A stretch of DNA of 64,000 nt from Synaphobranchus kaupii (taxonomy: Eukaryota > Chordata > Actinopteri > Anguilliformes > Synaphobranchidae). The notes under the pieces were generated by a model, which was not told where the DNA came from, made no database searches, and saw only the letters and a program-made list of their open reading frames with translations. Location: contig CM056389.1 in assembly GCA_029718625.1 (NCBI GenBank), forward strand, positions 10,650,117 to 10,714,116, read 5' to 3'. Shown here piece after piece: positions 38,201-50,659 of this stretch. The stretch's first letter is position 1, and every line of letters begins with the position of its first letter. Both the position numbers and the translations under genes were made by a program.

Positions 38201-40254
38201 CCAAGTATTGTTCCTACTCACACTTCATATTATTATTATTAGTTGGGCTGCTGTAGGCATCCAAAGTATTGTTCCTACTCATACTTTATATTATTATTAG
38301 TTGGGCTGCTGTAGGCAATCCAAGTATTGTTCCTACTCATACTTCATATTATTATTATTGTTATTAGTTGGGCTGCTGTAGGCATCCAAAGTATTGTTCC
38401 TACTCATACTTTATATTATTATTAGTTGGGCTGCTGTAGGCAATCCAAGTATTGTTTCTACTCATACTTCATATTATTATTAGTAGTTGGGCTGCTGTAG
38501 GCAGCCCAAGTATTGTTCCTACTCATACTTCATATTATTAGTTGGGCTGCTATAGGCAGCCCAAGTATTGTGCCTACTCATACTTCATATTATTAGTTGG
38601 GCTGCTGTAGGCAGCCCAAGTATTGTGCCTACTCATACTTCATATTATTAGTTGGGCTGCTGTAGGCAGCCCAAGTATTGTTCCTACTCATACTTCATAT
38701 TATTATTATTATTATTAGTTGGGCTGCTGTAGGCAGCCCAAGTATTGTTCCTACTCATACTTCATATTATTATTAGTTGGGCTGCTGTAGGCTGCCCAAG
38801 TATTGTTCCTACTCACACTTCATATTATTATTATTAGTTGGGCTGCTGTAGGCATCCAAAGTATTGTTCCTACTCATACTTTATATTATTATTAGTTGGG
38901 CTGCTGTAGGCAGCCCAAGTATTGTTCCTACTCATACTTCATATTATTAGTTGGGCTGCTGTAGGCAGCCCAAGTATTGTTCCTACTCATACTTCATATT
39001 ATTATTATTATTATTAGTTGGGCTGCTGTAGCCAGCCCAAGTATTGTTCCTACTCACACTTCATATTATTATTATTAGTTGGGCTGCTGTAGGCATCCAA
39101 AGTATTGTTCCTACTCATACTTTATATTATTATTAGTTGGGCAGCTGTAGGCAGCCCAAGTATTGTTCCTACTCATACTTCATATTATTAGTTGGGCTGC
39201 TGTAGTCAAGTATTGTTCCTACTCATACTGCACATTATTATTATTAGTTGGGCTGCAGTAGGCAGCCCAAGTATTGTTCCTACTCATACTTCATATTATT
39301 AGTTGGGCTGCTCTAGGCATCCCAAGTATTGTTCCTACTCATACTTTATATTATTATTATTAGTTGGGCTGCTGTAGCAGCCCAAGTATTGTTCCTACTC
39401 ATACTTCATATTATTAGTTGGGCTGCTCTAGGCATCCCAAGTATTGTTCCTACTCATACTTTGTATTATTATTATTAGTTGGGCTGCTGTAGCAGCCCAA
39501 GTATTGTTCCTACTCATACTTCATATTATTATTATTATTATTAGTTGGGCTGCTGTAGGCAGCCCAAGTATTGTTCCTACTCATACTTCATATTATCAGT
39601 TGGGCTGCTGTAGGCATCCCAAGTATTGTTCCTACTCATACTTTATATTATTATTATTAGTTGGGCTGCTGTAGCAGCCCAAGTATTGTTCCTACTCATA
39701 CTTCATATTATTAGTTGGGCTGCTCTAGGCATCCCAAGTATTGTTCCTACTCATACTTTATATTATTATTATTAGTTGGGCTGCTGTAGGCATCCCAAGT
39801 ATTGTTCCTACTCATACTTTATATTATTATTATTAGTTGGGCTGCTGTAGGCAGCCCAAGTATTGTTCCTCCTCATACTTCATATTATTATTATTAGTTG
39901 GGCTGCTGTAGGCAGGCCAAGTATTGTTCCTACTCATACTTCATATTATTAGTTGGGCTGCTGTAGGCAGCCCATGTATTGTTCCTACTCATACTTTATA
40001 TTATTATTAGTTGGGCTGCTGTAGGCATCCAAAGTATTGTTCCTACTCATACTTTATATTATTATTAGTTGGGCTGCTGTAGGCAGCCCAAGTATTGTTC
40101 CTACTCACACTTCATATTATTATTATTAGTTGGGCTGCTGTAGGCATCCAAAGTATTGTTCCTACTCATACTTTATATTATTATTAGTTGGGCTGCTGTA
40201 GGCAGCCCAAGTATTGTTCCTACTCATACTTCATATTATTAGTTGGGCTGCTGT

Positions 40255-41743
40255 AGTCAAGTATTGTTCCTACTCATACTTCATATTATTATTATTGTTA
40301 TTAGTTGGGCTGCTGTAGGCAGGCCAAGTATTGTTCCTACTCATACTTCATATTATTAGTTGGGCTGCTGTAGGCAGCCCAAGTATTGTTTCTACTCATA
40401 CTTCATATTATTATTAGTAGTTGGGCTGCTGTAGGCAGCCCAAGTATTGTTCCTACTCATACTTCATATTATTAGTTGGGCTGCTATAGGCAGCCCAAGT
40501 ATTGTGCCTACTCATACTTCATATTATTTGTTGGGCTGCTGTAGGCAGCCCAAGTATTGTTCCTACTCATACTTCATATTATTAGTTGGGCTGCTGTAGG
40601 CAGCCCAAGTATTGTTCCTACTCATACTTCATATTATTATTATTATTATTAGTTGGGCTGCTGTAGGCAGCCCAAGTATTGTTCCTACTCATACTTCATA
40701 TTATTATTATTAGTTGGGCTGCTGTAGGCATCCAAAGTATTGTTCCTACTCATACTTTATATTATTATTAGTTGGGCTGCTGTAGGCAGCCCAAGTATTG
40801 TTCCTACTCATACTTCAGATTATTAGTTGGGCTGCTGTAGGCAGCCCAAGTATTGTTCCTACTCATACTTCATATTATTATTAGTTGGGCTGCTGTAGGC
40901 AGCCCAAGTATTGTTCCTACTCACACTTCATATTATTATTATTAGTTGGGCTGCTGTAGGCATCCAAAGTATTGTTCCTACTCATACTTTATATTATTAT
41001 TAGTTGGGCTGCTGTAGGCAGCCCAAGTAATGTGCCTACTCATACTTCATATTATTAGTTGGGCTGCTGTAGCAGCCCAAGTATTGTTCCTACTCATACT
41101 TCATATTATTATTATTATTATTAGTTGGGCTGCTGTAGGCAGCCCAAGTATTGTTCCTACTCATACTTCATATTATTAGTTGGGCTGCTGTAGGCAGCCC
41201 AAGTAATGTTCCTACTCACACTTCATATTATTATTATTAGTTGGGCTGCTGTAGGCATCCCAAGTATTGTACCTACTCATACTTTATATTATTATTATTA
41301 GTTGGGCTGCTGTAGGCATCCCAAGTATTGTTCCTACTCATACTTTATATTATTATTATTAGTTGGGCTGCTGTAGGCATCCCAAGTATTGTTCCTACTC
41401 ATACTTTATATTATTATTATTAGTTGGGCTGCTGTAGGCAGCCCAAGTATTGTTCCTACTCATACTTTATATTATTATTAGTTGGGCTGCTGTAGGCAGC
41501 CCAAGTATTGTTCCTCCTCATACTTCATATTATTATTATTAGTTGGACTGCTGTAGGTAGGCCAAGTATTGTTCCTACTCATACTTCATATTATTAGTTG
41601 GGCTGCTGTAGGCAGCCCATGTATTGTTCCTACTCATACTTCATATTATTATTAGTTGGGCTGCTGTATTGTTCCTACTCATACTTCATATTATTAGTTG
41701 GGCTGCTGTAGGCAACCCAAGTATTGTTCCTTCTCATACTTCA

Positions 41744-41782
<39 letters not shown>

Positions 41783-44700
41783 GTATTGTTCCTACTCATA
41801 CTTCATATTATTATTATTAGTTGGGCTGCTGTAGGCAGCCCAAGTATTGTTCCTTCTCATACTTCATATTATTATTATTATTATTATTATTAAGTATTGT
41901 TCCTACTCATACTTCATATTATTATTAGTTGGGCTGCTGTAGGCAGCCCAAGTATTGTTCCTACTCATACTTCATATTATTATTAGTTGGGCTGCTGTAG
42001 GCAGCCCAAGTATTGTTCCTACTCATACTTCAGATTTTTAGTTGGGCTGCTGTAGGCAGCCCAAGTATTGTTCCTACCAATACTTCATATTATTATTATT
42101 AGTTGGGCTGCTGTAGGCAGCCCAAGTATTGTTCCTACTCATACTTCATATTATTAGTTGGGCTGCTGTAGGCAGCCCAAGTATTGTTCCTACTCATACT
42201 TCATATTATTAGTTGGGCTGCTGTAGGCATCCCAAGTATTGTTCCTACTCATACTTCATATTATTATTATTATTATTAGTTGGGCTGCTGTAGGCAGCCC
42301 AAGTATTGTTCCTACTCATACTTCATATTATTATTATTAGTTGGGCTGCTGTAGGCATCCAAAGTATTTTTCCTACTCATACTTTATATTATTATTAGTT
42401 GGGCTGCTGTAGGCAGCCCAAGTATTGTTCCTACTCATACTTCATATTATTAGTTGGGCTGCTGTAGTCAAGTATTGTTCCTACTCATACTTCATATTAT
42501 TATTATTAGTTGGGCTGCAGTAGGCAGCCCAAGTATTGTTCCTACTCATACTTCATATTATTAGTTGGGCTGCTCTAGGCATCCCAAGTATTGTTCCTAC
42601 TCATACTTTATATTATTATTATTAGTTGGGCGGCTGTAGGCAGCCCAAGTATTGTTCCTACTCACACTTCATATTATTATTATTAGTTGGGCTGCTGTAG
42701 GCATCCAAAGTATTGTTCCTACTCACACTTCATATTATTATTATTCGTTGGGCTGCTGTAGGCATCCCAAGTATTGTTCCTACTCATACTTTATATTATT
42801 ATTAGTTGGGCTGCTGTAGGCAGCCCAAGTATTGTTCCTACTCATACTTCATATTATTAGTTGGGCTGCTGTAGTCAAGTATTGTTCCTACTCATACTTC
42901 ATATTATTAGTTGGGCTGCTGTAGGCAGCCCAAGTATTGTTCCTACTCATACTTCATATTATTATTATTAGTTGGGCAGCAGTAGGCAGCCCAAGTATTG
43001 TTCCTACTCATACTTCATATTATTAGTTGGGCTGCTCTAGGCATCCCAAGTATTGTTCCTACTCATACGTTATATTATTATTATTAGTTGGGCTGCGGTA
43101 GGCAATCCAAGTATTGTTCCTACTCATACTTCATATTATTATTATTGTTATTAGTTGGGCTGCTGTAGGCAGGCCAAGTATTGTTCCTACTCATACTTCA
43201 TATTATTAGTTGGGCTGCTGTAGGCAGCCCAAGTATTGTTTCTACTCATACTTCATATTATTATTAGTAGTTGGGCTGCTGTAGGCAGCCCAAGTATTTT
43301 TCCTACTCATACTTCATATTATTAGTTGGGCTGCTATAGGCAGCCCAAGTATTGTGCCTACTCATACTTCATATTATTAGTTGGGCTGCTGTAGGCAGCC
43401 CAAGTATTGTTCCTACTCATACTTCATATTATTAGTTGGGCTGCTCTAGGCATCCCAAGTATTGTTCCTACTCATACTTCATATTATTATTATTAGTTGG
43501 GCTGCTGTAGGCATCCAAAGTATTGTTCCTACTCATACTTTATATTATTATTAGTTGGGCTGCTGTAGGCAGCCCAAGTATTGTTCCTACTCATACTTCA
43601 TATTATTAGTTGGGCTGCTGTAGGCAGCCCAAGTATTGTTCCTACTCATACTTCATATTATTATTATTATTATTATTAGTTGGGCTGCTGTAGCCAGCCC
43701 AAGTATTGTTCCTACTCACACTTCATATTATTATTATTAGTTGGGCTGCTGTAGGCATCCAAAGTATTGTTCCTACTCATACTTTATATTATTATTAGTT
43801 GGGCAGCTGTAGGCAGCCCAAGTATTGTTCCTACTCATACTTCATATTATTAGTTGGGCTGCTGTAGTCAAGTATTGTTCCTACTCATACTGCACATTAT
43901 TATTATTAGTTGGGCTGCAGTAGGCAGCCCAAGTATTGTTCCTACTCATACTTCATATTATTAGTTGGGCTGCTCTAGGCATCCCAAGTATTGTTCCTAC
44001 TCATACTTTATATTATTATTATTAGTTGGGCTGCTGTAGCAGCCCAAGTATTGTTCCTACTCATACTTCATATTATTAGTTGGGCTGCTCTAGGCATCCC
44101 AAGTATTGTTCCTACTCATACTTTGTATTATTATTATTAGTTGGGCTGCTGTAGCAGCCCAAGTATTGTTCCTACTCATACTTCATATTATTATTATTAT
44201 TATTAGTTGGGCTGCTGTAGGCAGCCCAAGTATTGTTCCTACTCATACTTCATATTATCAGTTGGGCTGCTGTAGGCATCCCAAGTATTGTTCCTACTCA
44301 TACTTTATATTATTATTATTAGTTGGGCTGCTGTAGCAGCCCAAGCATTGTTCCTACTCATACTTCATATTATTAGTTGGGCTGCTCTAGGCATCCCAAG
44401 TATTGTTCCTACTCATACTTTATATTATTATTATTAGTTGGGCTGCTGTAGGCATCCCAAGTATTGTTCCTACTCATACTTTATATTATTATTATTAGTT
44501 GGGCTGCTGTAGGCAGCCCAAGTATTGTTCCTCCTCATACTTCATATTATTATTATTAGTTGGGCTGCTGTAGGCAGGCCAAGTATTGTTCCTACTCATA
44601 CTTCATATTATTAGTTGGGCTGCTGTAGGCAGCCCATGTATTGTTCCTACTCATACTTTATATTATTATTAGTTGGGCTGCTGTAGGCATCCAAAGTATT

Positions 44701-44916
44701 GTTCCTACTCATACTTTATATTATTATTAGTTGGGCTGCTGTAGGCAGCCCAAGTATTGTTCCTACTCACACTTCATATTATTATTATTAGTTGGGCTGC
44801 TGTAGGCATCCAAAGTATTGTTCCTACTCATACTTTATATTATTATTAGTTGGGCTGCTGTAGGCAGCCCAAGTATTGTTCCTACTCATACTTCATATTA
44901 TTAGTTGGGCTGCTGT
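40255..44916 (+). repeat. 4.66 kb HOR within super-unit copy 2
   Basis: It runs from one GTAGTCAAG-GTTATTAG marker to the next (4,662 bp). The left two thirds match 26,761-30,080 and 31,513-34,830. At about 43,470 a CTCTAGGCATCCC monomer ends in CTTCAT instead of the usual CTTTAT, and the order jumps to the material of 38,820-40,254 (offset 4,662 bp; GTAGCCAG at 39,028 and 43,690). This is a clear recombination join. Confidence 0.8.
41745..41780 (+). repeat. (ATT)12 microsatellite, paralogous locus
   Basis: Twelve pure ATT triplets end in AAGTATTG, in the GCAACCC / TTCCTTCTC context. With 50,622-50,657 and 58,123-58,158 it is among the longest ATT tracts in the window. Confidence 0.85.
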
Positions 44917-46394
44917 AGTCAAGTATTGTTCCTACTCATACTTCATATTATTATTATTGTTATTAGTTGGGCTGCTGTAGGCAGGCCAAGTATTGTTCCT
45001 ACTCATACTTCATATTATTAGTTGGGCTGCTGTAGGCAGCCCAAGTATTGTTTCTACTCATACTTCATATTATTATTAGTAGTTGGGCTGCTGTAGGCAG
45101 CCCAAGTATTGTTCCTACTCATACTTCATATTATTCGTTGGGCTGCTATAGGCAGCCCAAGTATTGTGCCTACTCATACTTCATATTATTTGTTGGGCTG
45201 CTGTAGGCAGCCCAAGTATTGTTCCTACTCATACTTCATATTATTAGTTGGGCTGCTGTAGGCAGCCCAATTATTGTTCCTACTCATACTTCATATTATT
45301 ATTATTATTATTAGTTGGGCTGCTGTAGGCAGCCCAAGTATTGTTCCTACTCATACTTCATATTATTATTATTAGTTGGGCTGCTGTAGGCATCCAAAGT
45401 ATTGTTCCTACTCATACTTTATATTATTATTAGTTGGGCTGCTGTAGGCAGCCCAAGTATTGTTCCTACTCATACTTCAGATTATTAGTTGGGCTGCTGT
45501 AGGCAGCCCAAGTATTGTTCCTACTCATACTTCATATTATTATTAGTTGGGCTGCTGTAGGCAGCCCAAGTATTGTTCCTACTCACACTTCATATTATTA
45601 TTATTAGTTGGGCTGCTGTAGGCATCCAAAGTATTGTTCCTACTCATACTTTATATTATTATTAGTTGGGCTGCTGTAGGCAGCCCAAGTATTGTTCCTA
45701 CTCATACTTCATATTATTCGTTGGGCTGCTATAGGCAGCCCAAGTATTGTGCCTACTCATACTTCATATTATTTGTTGGGCTGCTGTAGGCAGCCCAAGT
45801 ATTGTTCCTACTCATACTTCATATTATTAGTTGGGCTGCTGTAGGCAGCCCAAGTAATGTTCCTACTCACACTTCATATTATTATTATTAGTTGGGCTGC
45901 TGTAGGCATCCCAAGTATTGTACCTACTCATACTTTATATTATTATTATTAGTTGGGCTGCTGTAGGCATCCCAAGTATTGTTCCTACTCATACTTTATA
46001 TTATTATTATTAGTTGGGCTGCTGTAGGCATCCCAAGTATTGTTCCTACTCATACTTTATATTATTATTATTAGTTGGGCTGCTGTAGGCAGCCCAAGTA
46101 TTGTTCCTACTCATACTTTATATTATTATTAGTTGGGCTGCTGTAGGCAGCCCAAGTATTGTTCCTCCTCATACTTCATATTATTATTATTAGTTGGACT
46201 GCTGTAGGTAGGCCAAGTATTGTTCCTACTCATACTTCATATTATTAGTTGGGCTGCTGTAGGCAGCCCATGTATTGTTCCTACTCATACTTCATATTAT
46301 TATTAGTTGGGCTGCTGTATTGTTCCTACTCATACTTCATATTATTAGTTGGGCTGCTGTAGGCAACCCAAGTATTGTTCCTTCTCATACTTCA

Positions 46395-46427
<33 letters not shown>

Positions 46428-49400
46428 GTATTGTTCCTACTCATACTTCATATTATTATTATTAGTTGGGCTGCTGTAGGCAGCCCAAGTATTGTTCCTT
46501 CTCATACTTCATATTATTATTATTATTATTATTATTAAGTATTGTTCCTACTCATACTTCATATTATTATTAGTTGGGCTGCTGTAGGCAGCCCAAGTAT
46601 TGTTCCTACTCATACTTCAGATTTTTAGTTGGGCTGCTGTAGGCAGCCCAAGTATTGTTCCTACCAATACTTCATATTATTATTATTAGTTGGGCTGCTG
46701 TAGGCAGCCCAAGTATTGTTCCTACTCATACTTCATATTATTAGTTGGGCTGCTGTAGGCAGCCCAAGTATTGTTCCTACTCACACTTCATATTATTAGT
46801 TGGGCTGCTGTAGGCATCCCAAGTATTGTTCCTACTCATACTTCATATTATTATTATTATTATTAGTTGGGCTGCTGTAGGCAGCCCAAGTATTGTTCCT
46901 ACTCATACTTCATATTATTATTATTAGTTGGGCTGCTGTAGGCATCCAAAGTATTTTTCCTACTCATACTTTATATTATTATTAGTTGGGCTGCTGTAGG
47001 CAGCCCAAGTATTGTTCCTACTCATACTTCATATTATTAGTTGGGCTGCTGTAGTCAAGTATTGTTCCTACTCATACTTCATATTATTATTATTAGTTGG
47101 GCTGCAGTAGGCAGCCCAAGTATTGTTCCTACTCATACTTCATATTATTAGTTGGGCTGCTCTAGGCATCCCAAGTATTGTTCCTACTCATACTTTATAT
47201 TATTATTATTAGTTGGGCGGCTGTAGGCAGCCCAAGTATTGTTCCTACTCACACTTCATATTATTATTATTAGTTGGGCTGCTGTAGGCATCCAAAGTAT
47301 TGTTCCTACTCACACTTCATATTATTATTATTCGTTGGGCTGCTGTAGGCATCCCAAGTATTGTTCCTACTCATACTTTATATTATTATTAGTTGGGCTG
47401 CTGTAGGCAGCCCAAGTATTGTTCCTACTCATACTTCATATTATTAGTTGGGCTGCTGTAGTCAAGTATTGTTCCTACTCATACTTCATATTATTAGTTG
47501 GGCTGCTGTAGGCAGCCCAAGTATTGTTCCTACTCATACTTCATATTATTATTATTAGTTGGGCAGCAGTAGGCAGCCCAAGTATTGTTCCTACTCATAC
47601 TTCATATTATTAGTTGGGCTGCTCTAGGCATCCCAAGTATTGTTCCTACTCATACGTTATATTATTATTATTAGTTGGGCTGCGGTAGGCAATCCAAGTA
47701 TTGTTCCTACTCATACTTCATATTATTATTATTGTTATTAGTTGGGCTGCTGTAGGCAGGCCAAGTATTGTTCCTACTCATACTTCATATTATTAGTTGG
47801 GCTGCTGTAGGCAGCCCAAGTATTGTTTCTACTCATACTTCATATTATTATTAGTAGTTGGGCTGCTGTAGGCAGCCCAAGTATTTTTCCTACTCATACT
47901 TCATATTATTAGTTGGGCTGCTATAGGCAGCCCAAGTATTGTGCCTACTCATACTTCATATTATTAGTTGGGCTGCTGTAGGCAGCCCAAGTATTGTTCC
48001 TACTCATACTTCATATTATTAGTTGGGCTGCTCTAGGCATCCCAAGTATTGTTCCTACTCATACTTTATATTATTATTATTAGTTGGGCTGCTGTAGCAG
48101 CCCAAGTATTGTTCCTACTCATACTTCATATTATTAGTTGGGCTGCTCTAGGCATCCCAAGTATTGTTCCTACTCATACTTTATATTATTATTATTAGTT
48201 GGGCTGCTATAGGCAGCCCAAGTATTGTGCCTACTCATACTTCATATTATTAGTTGGGCTGCTGTAGGCAGCCCAAGTATTGTTCCTACTCATACTTCAT
48301 ATTATTATTATTATTATTAGTTGGGCTGCTGTAGGCAGCCCAAGTATTGTTCCTACTCATACTTCATATTATTATTAGTTGGGCTGCTGTAGCCAGCCCA
48401 AGTATTGTTCCTACTCACACTTCATATTATTGTTATTAGTTGGGCTGCTGTAGGCATCCAAAGTATTGTTCCTACTCATACTTTATATTATTATTAGTTG
48501 GGCTGCTGTAGGCAGCCCAAGTATTGTTCCTACTCATACTTCATATTATTAGTTGGGCTGCTGTAGTCAAGTATTGTTCCTACTCATACTTCATATTATT
48601 ATTATTAGTTGGGCTGCAGTAGGCAGCCCAAGTATTGTTCCTACTCATACTTCATATTATTAGTTGGGCTGCTCTAGGCATCCCAAGTATTGTTCCTCCT
48701 CATACTTCATATTATTATTATTAGTTGGGCTGCTGTAGGCAGGCCAAGTATTGTTCCTACTCATACTTCATATTATTAGTTGGGCTGCTATAGGCAGGCC
48801 AAGTATTGTGCCTACTCATACTTCATATTATTAGTTGGGCTGCTGTAGGCAGCCCAAGTATTGTTCCTACTCATACTTCATATTATTATTATTATTATTA
48901 GTTGGGCTGCTGTAGGCAGCCCAAGTATTGTTCCTACTCATACTTCATATTATTATTAGTAGGGCTGCTGTAGGCAGCCCAAGTATTGTTCCTACTCACA
49001 CTTCATATTATTATTATTAGTTGGGCTGCTGTAGGCATCCAAAGTATTGTTCCTACTCATACTTTATATTATTATTAGTTGGGCTGCTGTAGGCAGCCCA
49101 AGTATTGTTCCCACTCATACTTCATATTATTAGTTGGGCTGCTGTAGTCAAGTATTGTTCCTAATCATACTTCATATTATTATTATTATTATTATTAAGT
49201 ATTGTTCCTACTCATACTTCATATTATTATTATTAGTTGGGCTGCTGTAGGCAGCCCAAGTATTGTTCCTACTCATACTTCATATTATTATTAGTTGGGC
49301 TGCTGTAGGCAGCCCAAGTATTGTTCCTACTCATACTTCAGATTATTAGTTGGGCTGCTGTAGGCAGCCCAAGTATTGTTCCTACTCATACTTCATATTA

Positions 49401-49437
49401 TTATTAGTTGGGCTGCTGTAGGCAGCCCAAGTATTGT
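44917..49437 (+). repeat. ~4.5 kb HOR, second in super-unit copy 2
   Basis: It starts with the GTAGTCAAG-GTTATTAG marker and follows 52,397 onward at an offset of about 7,480-7,491 bp (GTATTTTTCC at 46,951 and 54,442). Positions 45,683-45,851 repeat 45,100-45,268 (583-bp offset), including a private TTCG change (45,134 and 45,717). This replaces the TAATGTGCC and GTAGCAGCCC monomers seen at the same place in the sister copy. Confidence 0.75.
46396..46425 (+). repeat. (ATT)10 microsatellite, paralogous locus
   Basis: Ten pure ATT triplets sit in the GCAACCC-tagged monomer. The neighbouring CTGTATTG deletion monomer lies just upstream, near 46,316. Confidence 0.85.
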
Positions 49438-50620
49438 TCCTACTCATACTTCATATTATTAGTTGGGCTGCTGTAGGCAGCCCAAGTATTGTTCCTACTC
49501 ATACTTCATATTATTATTATTATTATTAGTTGGGCTGCTGTAGGCAGCCCAAGTATTGTTCCTACTCATACTTCATATTATTATTATTAGTTGGGCTGCT
49601 GTAGGCATCCAAAGTATTGTTCCTACTCATACTTTATATTATTATTAGTTGGGCTGCTGTAGGCAGCCCAAGTATTGTTCCTACTCATACTTCAGATTAT
49701 TAGTTGGGCTGCTGTAGGCAGCCCAAGTATTGTTCCTACTCATACTTCATATTATTATTAGTTGGGCTGCTGTAGGCAGCCCAAGTATTGTTCCTACTCA
49801 CACTTCATATTATTATTATTAGTTGGGCTGCTGTAGGCATCCAAAGTATTGTTCCTACTCATACTTTATATTATTATTAGTTGGGCTGCTGTAGGCAGCC
49901 CAAGTAATGTGCCTACTCATACTTCATATTATTAGTTGGGCTGCTGTAGCAGCCCAAGTATTGTTCCTACTCATACTTCATATTATTATTATTATTATTA
50001 GTTGGGCTGCTGTAGGCAGCCCAAGTATTGTTCCTACTCATACTTCATATTATTAGTTGGGCTGCTGTAGGCAGCCCAAGTAATGTTCCTACTCACACTT
50101 CATATTATTATTATTAGTTGGGCTGCTGTAGGCATCCCAAGTATTGTACCTACTCATACTTTATATTATTATTATTAGTTGGGCTGCTGTAGGCATCCCA
50201 AGTATTGTTCCTACTCATACTTTATATTATTATTATTAGTTGGGCTGCTGTAGGCATCCCAAGTATTGTTCCTACTCATACTTTATATTATTATTATTAG
50301 TTGGGCTGCTGTAGGCAGCCCAAGTATTGTTCCTACTCATACTTTATATTATTATTAGTTGGGCTGCTGTAGGCAGCCCAAGTATTGTTCCTCCTCATAC
50401 TTCATATTATTATTATTAGTTGGACTGCTGTAGGTAGGCCAAGTATTGTTCCTACTCATACTTCATATTATTAGTTGGGCTGCTGTAGGCAGCCCATGTA
50501 TTGTTCCTACTCATACTTCATATTATTATTAGTTGGGCTGCTGTATTGTTCCTACTCATACTTCATATTATTAGTTGGGCTGCTGTAGGCAACCCAAGTA
50601 TTGTTCCTTCTCATACTTCA

Positions 50621-50659
<39 letters not shown>

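Larger units (their letters stand above)
36536..49437 (+). repeat. ~12.9 kb super-unit, copy 2
   Basis: It abuts copy 1 and repeats its order of tags. Compared with copy 1 it has a four-monomer segment at about 39,670-39,900 that copy 1 lacks near 26,404. It has a different join at about 43,470. It retains the AGTAGGG / TTCCCACTC / CCTAATCAT / CAGATT run at 48,958-49,339 seen in copy 1 at 35,739-36,120. After 49,437 the order departs from copy 1. Confidence 0.75.
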
